From the NCBI GenBank assembly GCA_023231475.1, contig JALJEE010000719.1, positions 1 to 25,247 of the forward strand: a stretch of DNA of 25,247 nucleotides, read 5' to 3'. Below, in pieces: positions 1 through 8,160 of this stretch. The stretch comes from Seison nebaliae (taxonomy: Eukaryota; Rotifera; Pararotatoria; Seisonacea; Seisonidae). Each line of letters begins with the position of its first letter. Position 1 is the first letter of the stretch. A program made the translations under genes and the position numbers. Under the pieces are notes generated by a model that saw only the letters and a list, made by a program, of their open reading frames with translations, searched no databases and was not told the DNA's origin.

Positions 1-316
1 AATTTCATCGATAATTTTTCCAAAAACCCAAGGAGCTAAAATCGATCCTTGTCTCACTCCTTTGTTGATGGGAAATAGATCAGAATTTATCGAATTCAAT
101 TTGATGGTACCATAAGAATTAGTGAAGATTTGGTTGATGAAATAAATGGAGTAATCATCTAATCCAGCGTTGCTTAACACTCTCGTACCATGACACATGC
201 TCACTGAATCGAACGCTTTGGAAGCATCGATAAAATAGAAGATAAATTTCGAGTTGACGGAGCGACAGAACGAAATATAATACTTCAGCAATAACAGTAT
301 CGGGAGCGTTCCTCCT
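1..316 (-). mobile_element. Non-LTR retrotransposon reverse transcriptase fragment, cut by the window edge
   Basis: Read on the minus strand, positions 1 to about 255 give an open frame with two reverse-transcriptase palm motifs: FIDASKAFDSV (motif A, with a catalytic Asp), then GVRQGSILAPWVFGKIIDEI (motif B region). The catalytic YADD box would lie beyond the left edge. Upstream of motif A, about 245-310, the best RT-like reading (RNAPDTVIAEVLYF) is in a different frame, so this copy seems to carry a frameshift. The copy has no visible 5' part and stops at a TA microsatellite. It is related to the fragment at the right end of the window but clearly different in sequence. The clade cannot be decided from so little. 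The reading as an old, 5'-truncated LINE-type copy is an inference. Confidence 0.85.
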
Positions 317-338
317 TATATATATATATATATATATA
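317..338. repeat. (TA)n microsatellite
   Basis: About eleven TA units sit exactly at the inner end of the left retrotransposon fragment. It may have grown at the old insertion or truncation junction. Confidence 0.9.
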
Positions 339-620
339 AAGAGAAAAAACTCCCATCTAATAATTTCCAATGAAATTCTCTCATGCGCTCCATGGATTAA
401 TATCAGTTCTTTATCATGACATAAATGATTCTATACAAGACGTTCTCAAATTATTGTCATATTCATCAAACTTTTTTGAATATCTTAATCTCAAAATTCC
501 ACTCCGCCGTAGAATGGCTGTTTGGGGAACAAAACTGATAGTCATTGAGATATGATTTGTTCTTACAAATGTGTTTCGATTCATTCGGCTCAATGTTCGA
601 ACATCTACTAATCGGTACGA

Positions 621-2065
621 ATGATTAAAACGGATGATTATTTTGAGAAGGACGAAAATTTTCAATATCTTTTTTCAATTTTTGGTTTTAATTTTCCTAG
701 TTGCCATAGTAACGAGAAACATATTTGTCATATGGAGAAATTTACTAATTCATTGAAACTTGTAGATAAACGTATCAAAACAGAACCGAAAAGGGATTTC
801 GAAAAACGTCCAGCCAAAGTTAAAAGAACTTCATCTGATGAGGATGAACTTGAATTACAAGTTTTATTTCAAAAAATTTCAAGTTTCCTTAAATGAAAAC
901 AAGAAATTTCTAGATAATAAACATGCAAAAAAGAAGAAGAAACCGGTAGTAATTAACCGATTTTATAAGAAGATTGACAGAGTGCCTTCAGAGGAGATAA
1001 TTGAAAATGATCGTGATGCTGATGTTCATTCGTTGCCTATCTCATCATTGTCGGATCAATCGACGTCATCTTGTGAGGAACTACAATCGATAAGTAACAT
1101 AATATCTCCAATTTCGAATGAAAATGTTTCGGGAAGATCTTCCAGTTAACTATTATTTAAACTTTCCATCTTCAATATTATTTAGGAGCATCAATTCTAT
1201 CTAAATTAAGTTCACATTTAGCATCGTCTCATCATAATGTCAGATCGAAAACTGGAATATTGAAGAGTCCTGTAGACAAATTATCAGGTATTAATTTAAT
1301 TTCGATTTATCTATTTTGGAATGTTATTTATCAGATAGAAAATCGAGAAGACCATCAACTGTGAGAACACCAAGAAATTATGTTCGTTTTAAAAAAAATC
1401 GTTCAATCACTGAATCGTTAAGTGAGAATATTGATGAAAATTTGACGATGGAACTATCGACCGAATCGTTCAGTGATGACAATACGAAATCGTTGCCTAT
1501 GGTTTCAAAACGTACGACATCTTTATCGTCTCCATCTCTCCAATCATTGCAATCTGCAACAACTCAACGAACTATGACAAGTGAAACAACATCAGATGAT
1601 TTAACAGAATCTGATTATGAAACGGAAACAACGAGCTCATCATCATTATCTTTCACAAGAAGTTCAATGTCAACTTCAACTTCCACAACAACCGAATTGA
1701 GTGATGAAACAACATTACCAATACAACATCGTAGTTCAAAATCATCGATTAATCATAAATCTTCAACATTTACATATGGAGAATCAGCAACACCATCACC
1801 AATTATACATAGGAGAATACCAACGAAACAATCGAAAATAATTAATTCAATTGGCGTACAAACTCTACCCATTACTGACAACAATAACAACAACAACAAT
1901 AATAATATGAGGAATGATAATTCTAATTATTGTACGATGGATTTCTCATCATATGAATTGATGAGAAAAGAAATGAAACTTAATGATATATTAATGAAAC
2001 AAATTGAAATCAATAAGCAATTCCTTCAAATGGAGAGACGTTTGTTTAACGTTAAATTATTTTAA
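621..2065 (+). CDS. Disordered Ser/Thr-rich protein, four exons, function unknown
   Basis: I do not recognise this protein. Inferred exons are 621-860, 904-1144, 1186-1287 and 1335-2065; the introns (43, 41 and 47 nt, all GT-AG) keep one frame and give 437 residues. The first ATG follows an in-frame stop at 609-611, but the start is uncertain. A pyrimidine-rich acceptor-like site ends at 700, and the ATG at 732 would give 400 residues. The N-terminus is basic (a KKKKK run). The middle is rich in Ser, Thr and acidic residues and holds TGILKSP and RTPRNYVRFKKN. An Asn run is encoded near 1879-1908. The last 45 residues are a Met/Leu/Lys-rich likely helix ending MERRLFNVKLF. Overall it looks like a largely unstructured scaffold or regulatory protein. 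The 282 nt between the TA repeat and the start hold nothing I can support. Confidence 0.7.
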
Positions 2066-2146
2066 ATTTAAATTACAGAAAATGTTATTGCATTTGAATT
2101 CTTTCTTGAAAAAAAAAGAAGAAACAAAAAATCGCTTAAAAATATA

Positions 2147-2152
2147 AATAAA
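2147..2152 (+). terminator. Poly(A) signal AATAAA for the 621-2065 gene
   Basis: AATAAA lies 82 nt after the stop codon at 2065 and only 54 nt before the stop of the convergent CHMP4 gene, so the two 3' ends nearly touch. Confidence 0.5.
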
Positions 2153-2205
2153 CTAAATTTTCCATAATCAAATACATTTAAAATATTCTTTTCTTTCTTC
2201 CACCA

Positions 2206-3026
2206 TTAACCAGTGGCCCAATTCTTCAGATCTTCCAAATCTTGATCGACTTGACTCTTTGCTTTGACAGCTAAAAATTGGAAATAGAAAATATTAATAT
2301 ATATTAGAATTATTATGAAAATGAAACGTTCTGAGGCAGGTACTGATGGTAACGGATCCGTCACATTATCAGCAACACCCAACATCTTTTTATTGATTTC
2401 TTCTTGTTCCATTTCTTCCAATTCCGCCAACAGTTCATCTTCGTCTGCATCAATTCCCATATTCATCGGATTGGAAATCGCATTGTTTATCTCTTCTACC
2501 ATCGTATGTTGTTCTTGAATATCATCCATCAACTCATGTACATTGTCGACGTCACCCCTTTTTATAAAAAAATAAATATTCGTATAAATCAAATATATTT
2601 CCAACAATTCTTTGTGAGCTCCTTTCAAAGCCTTTGCACCTTGTTGCATCGCTTTCAACACTTCAGCATTGGAATTTGCATTCTCTAAACAATCTCTCTG
2701 ATATTCTAATGTGGCTAGTGTGCCATCGATTTGGTTTAATTGTGATTCATATCGTTTCTTTCGTTTTAATGCCGCCAATGCTCCTTAACGATTTTATCGA
2801 TAATTATTTCGTTTATTATATAAGGGAAAATGAAACCTCTTTTATTTTTCGTTCCATATTGTTTCGCTTTCTTTAATTCATCGCCAATTTTCGATTCTAA
2901 TAATTCCGTCTTTTTCATCAACATATCTTCCACATCTCTCAAACGTCCAATAGCCTCTTGAGGTGACGGCTCTTTCCCATCTTTCGATTTTCCAAATATC
3001 CGATCAAATAATGAAACTTTTCCCAT
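2206..3026 (-). CDS. CHMP4: ESCRT-III subunit CHMP4 (Snf7/Shrub)
   Basis: CHMP4 polymerises into ESCRT-III filaments that cut membrane necks in multivesicular body formation, cytokinesis and membrane repair. Inferred exons on the minus strand are 3026-2837, 2783-2606, 2557-2328 and 2270-2206; introns are 53, 48 and 57 nt. They give 220 residues, against about 224 in human CHMP4B. The N-terminus MGKVSLFDRIFGKSKDGKEP and the block KNKRGALAALKRKKRYE match the family closely, and DEDELLAELEEMEQEEI is the typical acidic C-terminal helix. The last exon ends LEDLKNWATG, like the C-terminal helix through which CHMP4 binds the Bro1 domain of ALIX. The two inner introns are multiples of three without stops, so a naive translation reads through them. 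The divergent neighbour is TMEM242. Confidence 0.97.
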
Positions 3027-3538
3027 TTTGTGATAATTGGAAGTTGTAAAAAGTTCTTCAAATAAAAAATTGTTTGTGATTCTCCTTTATTTCCGTCAAA
3101 TTGTCGACATTATTTTTAGAAATATTTTTCTCGAAAATCATAAACTACATTTCACACAATTCACTTATCAATTTCCTTCTCATTTCGACCTTTAGGCCCT
3201 GATGAATAATTCAGTTTTAATGATTAATAATTTCATACTCATTTAAACATATATTTATATGTTAATATCTCACATTGTAACTTTAAGTTTACACAGAAAT
3301 ATTCTTTTCTGTTTACATTTCCCATCAACTTCCATAACACATTGCTCAATACTACAATATTGTAAAACCATAAATGCGTATGGAGGTGAGTAATCTTGTA
3401 TTTTCAATTTCATTCCGCACTCATCGAACATTTGTATTGTGAAGATTGAAATATTATTCTCATGAAAATGACAGAAGAAAAATAAGAAATTTGTAATTTT
3501 ATAATTTTAAAAATTTGGTTCATTAAAAACATTTCGTG
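3027..3538. other. Intergenic, shared 5' region of CHMP4 and TMEM242
   Basis: These 512 AT-rich bases lie between two divergent start codons and probably act as a bidirectional promoter. I see no TATA box, RNA gene or coding stretch in them. Confidence 0.6.
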
Positions 3539-4133
3539 ATGGATAAGTCGAAAGCAGATAATGAAATAGCGAATGAACTTAAATGGCCAAGTTTTATTCT
3601 CCTCATAAATTATCTTCATTAAATTTTCTTTTATAAGAATATCTCTTTTTCGGCGGTGTTTCTTCTTTAGCATTGATGAGTGGATTTTCATTCGCTTTTT
3701 CAGCATCTCGAAATGAAGATATGAAATATTATGATAAAGTCTCCAACTCTTTCTCTCAATCACTTTCTTATGAAACATTTCTTTCTTTTCGACATTCAAT
3801 TTAGTAATTTAGGGAATGAATAAAATGGTGACAATGGAATCTGGCGCCTCTTTCGCTTATCGAGCATTGAAAAGATCGACGCTCTACACTTTGACAGGAT
3901 TCTCTCTAACTTGTCTCTCCATCTGGTTGCTATCGGGAGCAAAAGACGTTTAAATAATTTCTTTATAAAAGTTTTCCCATGAAAAAATATTTATTTGAAA
4001 GTTTAAGGAATTCCGTTATAAGATCGGGAGTTATATGCCGAAACTGAGTCCGGAGAAACATAAGGGACGAACAGATTTTGAGAATCTTACAGAATTTATG
4101 GAATATCTTAATGAGATGGATTCTAAAAAATAA
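3539..4133 (+). CDS. TMEM242: TMEM242 homologue, mitochondrial inner-membrane assembly factor
   Basis: In mammals TMEM242 sits in the mitochondrial inner membrane and helps TMEM70 assemble the ATP synthase c-ring. I infer four exons: 3539-3590, 3638-3738, 3813-3947 and 4008-4133, with introns of 47, 74 and 60 nt. They give 137 residues; the human protein has 141. The first membrane segment is YLFFGGVSSLALMSGFSFAF. The second is in ESGASFAYRALKRSTLY followed by TLTGFSLTCLSIWLL, which lines up with human [20 protein letters not shown]. After it, EFRYKIGSYMPKLSP matches the family's DFRSKMQSIFPTIPK. The gene is easy to miss because no exon exceeds 135 nt and a longer spurious frame covers it on the other strand. 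The stop overlaps its own likely poly(A) signal. Confidence 0.92.
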
Positions 4134-4134
4134 A
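4129..4134 (+). terminator. Poly(A) signal overlapping the TMEM242 stop codon
   Basis: AATAAA at 4129-4134 contains the TAA stop at 4131-4133. If used, cleavage would fall 10-30 nt later, inside or just before the last exon of RIB43A on the other strand. Confidence 0.5.
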
Positions 4135-4153
4135 ATGTTCTTTCTCTCTCTCT

Positions 4154-5606
4154 CTATCGACTACATTTGTTAAATTGCATAAAATAGGCAGGAGTCGCTT
4201 GATTCGTATAAACATTCTTCTCCAAATGATTTTGATGTAATTTTTGTTCTTCTGCTAATTTCTGATTAGCGAGTAGTAGTTGTCGTTCATCTTCTCTTTT
4301 CATATTTCTCATCTTCTCATCTTCCACCATTCCTAATATGACGATTAAAAAGAATAAGAATAATTCTTAAAAAAATTGAACCAATTTTCGCATGTTGATT
4401 CATCACATTCACCCAATTCTCATTATTTCGTTTTTCTTCTTCTTTCCGTCTCTAAGAATGGGAAATTTAAGAATAATAATTATTAAAAAAGAGAAGTAAA
4501 TTAACCTTATCATCTTCCGCTTGACGTAATTGATCTTCTTTCAATTGTTTGAATTGAGTTTCCGACATACCTTTCCATTGATAGGGAACAACACGATGTG
4601 GTCCAAACGCGCTCATTGCCTTGACGAAAAAATAGAATATGATAATAGACTGAAAACAGAAAAAAAACCATATCAGGATTTTCTGTCAATATATCCGAAT
4701 TGATGTTATTGGAAATTTCAGTTGCTTTATCCATTTCTTCTTGTCGTCGTTTTCTTTCTTGTTCATTCTTTTGTTCATCATTCTAAGAGGAATAAACATT
4801 ATAAACATATTTTTATCATTTTAATGAAAATTAAACCAATAATCGATTAAATTCGGCGGTAGCAACATTAATCGCTTTTTGACATTCGATATTAGTTCGG
4901 TCTAGTTCAGTCGCACGATAGTTCAAATCTTTTTGTTGCAATTCATAAAGTCGTTTTGCTTGATTGTCATAAGACTGTCGTTCTTGTTTTTGACGTAGTT
5001 GTTCGTTTGTCCATCTTTTCATTTGTTCTTGTTGTAATTTCTTTCGTTCTTCATAATCGAGATCTTCTCCTGTTAATTTTTGAATTGATGATATTCCACA
5101 TCGTGGATCATCGTCTGATATTCTATAAATATTTAATTCAATTTTTATACAATTATTTTTTCGCTTTAACGTTAAGTGGTAACCGTGGTGGTAATTCTTT
5201 TTTTAAACGATCAGGATCATATAAATCCCATTCACGACGTTGTTCAGGTTTTTGATGAATCGATCGGAAATTATTTAACTGTTTTTCATATTCCTTTCTT
5301 TGCATTTCCAAATCAGTTTCTACTTCAACTGCTATCTTATCATTCATCTTCATCATGTTTGCTGTTAAAAGTAAATCAAATTCAATACTCAAAAAATGTA
5401 AATTAACCATAAGCATCATTTCTCATTTGTTGAGTTTGCTGATTAAATTGTTTCTCTTTCACTTGATGATCTAAATCATTTTTATCAATTCCGATTATTC
5501 GATTTTTTGAATTAAATATGCGATTTTGACGTTCTGCTTCATTGTTTCGCATCCGTTGAATTTTTGCGGCTTCAATCGCATCAGTCGGTAGATCAAGTTT
5601 GAACAT
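4154..5606 (-). CDS. RIBC2: RIB43A (RIBC2-like) axonemal doublet microtubule protein
   Basis: RIB43A proteins line the inside of the ribbon protofilaments of ciliary and flagellar doublet microtubules. I infer seven minus-strand exons: 5606-5408, 5361-5184, 5122-4837, 4782-4669, 4619-4506, 4451-4382 and 4332-4154; introns are 46-61 nt. They give 379 residues against 382 in human RIBC2. Landmarks in order: MFKLDLPTDAIEAAKIQRMR; KPEQRREWDLYDPDRLKKEL; SSIQKLTGEDLDYEERKK; AMSAFGPHRVVPYQWKGM; and the C-terminal NVYTNQATPAYFMQFNKCSR, all close to the human protein. The whole chain is coiled-coil. The donor of intron 2 was chosen at 5183 because only that site keeps frame and reproduces the conserved LPPRISDDDP. 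Its presence implies motile cilia or flagella. Confidence 0.97.
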
Positions 5607-5983
5607 GATTCGTTTTAGAGAAATTTTAAATGAAACTATGAACTTAATGTCCTTCTCAAAAATGAAAGTTTTAATGTAGTAAGGAAATTATTTGTAGAAC
5701 AAATTATGCTTTGCTTATGCTCATCCGTTCGTTACCATGTAAATATCGAAACTAAATTATTATTAAACGACTTCTACAAAAAATATTTTAATAGAAGATT
5801 TTTATTCAATTTTTAATGTTAAGCTTCAATTCTTCCACTTAAAAAGCTTAAGTAGTTGATGGGTATGGTTTTTTTTGGAGGGGAGGGAAAGATGAAAAAT
5901 CTAAAGAAAAATTGTTTTACGTTCGTTATCTCAAATTTGGTAGAAAAAAAAGGTTGAAATGTTTAAACTAAAAATAAATGGAT
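5607..5983. other. Intergenic, upstream of RIB43A and downstream of the Glu-rich gene
   Basis: These 377 AT-rich bases separate two minus-strand genes. No TATA box, RNA gene or conserved coding stretch is visible. Confidence 0.6.
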
Positions 5984-7357
5984 TTATAAATCTTTTTGAT
6001 AATATTTGATGGATGAAACGGTTTTGATGACAATGAGACCCTTAAAATATGGTTTGAGTTGTAGATTTCCATTGAAGTTTTGAGCATATGCTTGTCCTAA
6101 TATATTCATAGCAACATGTGACTGATTTTGTTCATTTTCCACATGTTTCACATTATCTTCTTCGAATGTATCGCCATTCATGTTAACATTTCCTGGAATT
6201 TCTTTTATGAGAATATCTCCTTCAATTCCATTAATAAATGTCGTTCCGCTATCTTCTCGTACTTGAATTTGTTTATTTTCGTTCTTTTGTATAATTATCA
6301 ATTCTCCCGAACATATCTCATCATCAATTTCGTCATTATCTTCTGTATTTTGGACTTTGTTTGCATAGTCTCTTACGGCTGTAATCCAATCTCGATGTCT
6401 GAGAATATCAATTTTATTCGATGTCTCTTCAGAAGCACCGTCTGGTAATAAAATTTCAAATTTAACAAACACGTCATCATTCTTAGTTTCGTTCTCATCT
6501 AAAGTTTGTTCTTCTTCTGTAGTTGTAGATGTAGTTGTAGTGGTGGTAGTTGTTGTGGATGAATTGGTGTTAGTGAAGGATGGTTGAACAACATACTCCT
6601 TTAAAGCATCCGTCAACTTCTCTGTTGCTTTCAAAGTCTTATTTGCGTGTAAACTATATTTGGTGGATTTATCTCCATTCATCGTATCATCATTATATTC
6701 ATTCTCCACATCAATCAATTGGTCAATCGCCTTATCTATCTTTTTTACGGCAGCCAAAGTCTTTTGGTGAATTTCTTCTTTTTTCTTCTTTTCTTCTTCT
6801 GCTAATATTCTCTTCTTCAACTCTTCTTCCTCTCGTTTTCTTTCATTTTCTTCATCTTCTTTTCGTTTTCTTTCGTTTTCTTCTTCTTCTTTTAATCTTC
6901 GCTTTTCTTCTTCTTCTTTTAATCTTCGGTTTTCTTCTTCTTCTTCTTCTTTTCGTTTTCTTTCGTTATCTTCTTCCTCTTCTTTTAATCTTCGCTTTTC
7001 TTCTTCTTCTTTGAATCTTTTTTCTTCCATTTTTTTTTCTTCATCTTTTCGTCGTTTTTCTTCTTCCAATTTCAATTTTTCCTCTTCCAACTTTCGTTCT
7101 TCTTCTTCTTCCGCTTTTTTCAATTCGTCTTCATCGGTTTTCTCAAATAAATTCATTTTTTTTTCATCTACTGGTGTGATATCATTCGAAATATTATCGG
7201 ACATATAAAATTCTTTCGTGTCATTATTTTCTTCCATTTCATCTTCATTTTTTGTTTCGTTATCAGCATGAAGTAAAGATGAAGGTTCTTCTCGTTCTTC
7301 TTCTTCGAAACTACTTGACATTTCAATATGGCATGGCATTTGCTCTTCATCATTCAT
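5984..7357 (-). CDS. Glu/Lys-rich coiled-coil protein with folded C-terminal region, function unknown
   Basis: I do not recognise this protein. From the ATG at 7357 it has 457 residues. Residues 1-75 are acidic. About 78-200 are a highly charged helix built from repeats such as RRLKEEEE and NERKRKEE, which forms a long coiled coil or single alpha-helix. A Thr-rich linker (about 275-290) leads to a C-terminal part of about 160 residues with ordinary composition, including VFVKFEILLPDG, LRHRDWITAVRDYANKV and LQLKPYFKGLIVIKTVSS; this part is probably folded. The start is uncertain. A good acceptor (CTCTTTACAG) ends at 7366 and leads in-frame into DKSMNDEEQ, so an upstream coding exon may exist; reading on through the intron would add a hydrophobic stretch that is probably not real. 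A cytoskeletal or scaffolding role is a guess from composition. Confidence 0.7.
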   Translation of the reverse strand: MNDEEQMPCHIEMSSSFEEEEREEPSSLLHADNETKNEDEMEENNDTKEFYMSDNISNDITPVDEKKMNLFEKTDEDELKKAEEEEERKLEEEKLKLEEEKRRKDEEKKMEEKRFKEEEEKRRLKEEEEDNERKRKEEEEEENRRLKEEEEKRRLKEEEENERKRKEDEENERKREEEELKKRILAEEEKKKKEEIHQKTLAAVKKIDKAIDQLIDVENEYNDDTMNGDKSTKYSLHANKTLKATEKLTDALKEYVVQPSFTNTNSSTTTTTTTTTSTTTEEEQTLDENETKNDDVFVKFEILLPDGASEETSNKIDILRHRDWITAVRDYANKVQNTEDNDEIDDEICSGELIIIQKNENKQIQVREDSGTTFINGIEGDILIKEIPGNVNMNGDTFEEDNVKHVENEQNQSHVAMNILGQAYAQNFNGNLQLKPYFKGLIVIKTVSSIKYYQKDL

Positions 7358-8160
7358 CGACTTATCTGTAAAGAGAAATATGTGGTAGAAATAGGAAATA
7401 ATTAATGGACTTCCATATTTCAAAAGGCTTCTACATATCTAATCGTTCAGGTGATTAACAGTTCAGGTGGAGGAAGAAGAGAAGTTCGATTAAATTTTAT
7501 TTATTTGTGAAATATTAGAAATAATTGAAGTTCTAAATTAATAGAAATTTCATATATTTCAATTCATCGATATGGGTGATAATTGAAGGAAATTTTATTA
7601 AAAAAATATTAGCGATAATTTTGATGAGGAAATTGAATTATTTGAGAGGATAAAATAAACGATAAAAAGAAGAATTCTAGTTTCATCAGAATTCCATAAG
7701 ATTAAAGTTTTGATAGCAATTTGCAAACAAATTGGTTTGAGAAAAACTTTCGAGTTTCATTTTCTTTTCAGAAAAAAAATTTAGAAGAATAAGAAATTTT
7801 CAGAGAAATTTCTGCGAATTGAAGATTATTAGATTTTTGCCAAAAAGAAACAGTTGAAAAATTTTATTGTTCGGGGTAGGATGTGAATGTCATGGAACAT
7901 ATCATCGAATTGATTAATAATTAAGTACTTGTTTTTTTAAAAGAAATTTTGAAAATTTTTAAAGAAACACAAAATGAAGACGAAGAAGAAGAGAAAAAAG
8001 AGAACGAAGTTGATGATAATGATGATGATGATGATAATGATAATGAAGGAAGATTAGAGGGAAATAGGTAAAAAAGGAGAATAATTAGAGATAAGAGTAA
8101 ATATCGGTTATTAAAATAATATAAATAGAACGATGTAGTGTTTGGAAAAGTTCAATCAAT
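7358..8160. other. Intergenic, 5' side of the Glu-rich gene and 3' side of the 885-residue gene
   Basis: AT-rich. It holds a likely acceptor at 7366, a tandem GTTCAGGTG element, and a (GAT/AAT)-rich stretch near 7961-8072 with an acidic plus-strand reading. No clear poly(A) signal was found close to the 8161 stop. Confidence 0.5.
7445..7469. promoter_or_regulatory. Two direct copies of GTTCAGGTG (E-box core CAGGTG)
   Basis: GTTCAGGTG occurs at 7445-7453 and 7461-7469, 16 bp apart start to start. CAGGTG is an E-box core bound by bHLH or Snail/ZEB-type factors. The pair lies about 90 bp upstream of the ATG at 7357. That this is regulatory is inference. Confidence 0.3.

Noticed and set aside
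370-665. Opposing short frames just inside the left retrotransposon fragment
   Set aside because: They overlap on both strands and show no domain; could be leader of the 621 gene or eroded element, but unsupported.
3410-3799. 129-codon minus-strand reading frame
   Set aside because: It lies opposite TMEM242 exons 1-2 and its Lys/Ile/Phe-rich product resembles nothing, while the plus strand gives a clear four-exon homologue.
6580-7014. Leu/Phe-rich plus-strand frame that could look like a membrane protein
   Set aside because: It is the complement of the Glu/Lys codons of the coiled-coil gene, where GAA and GAG become TTC and CTC.
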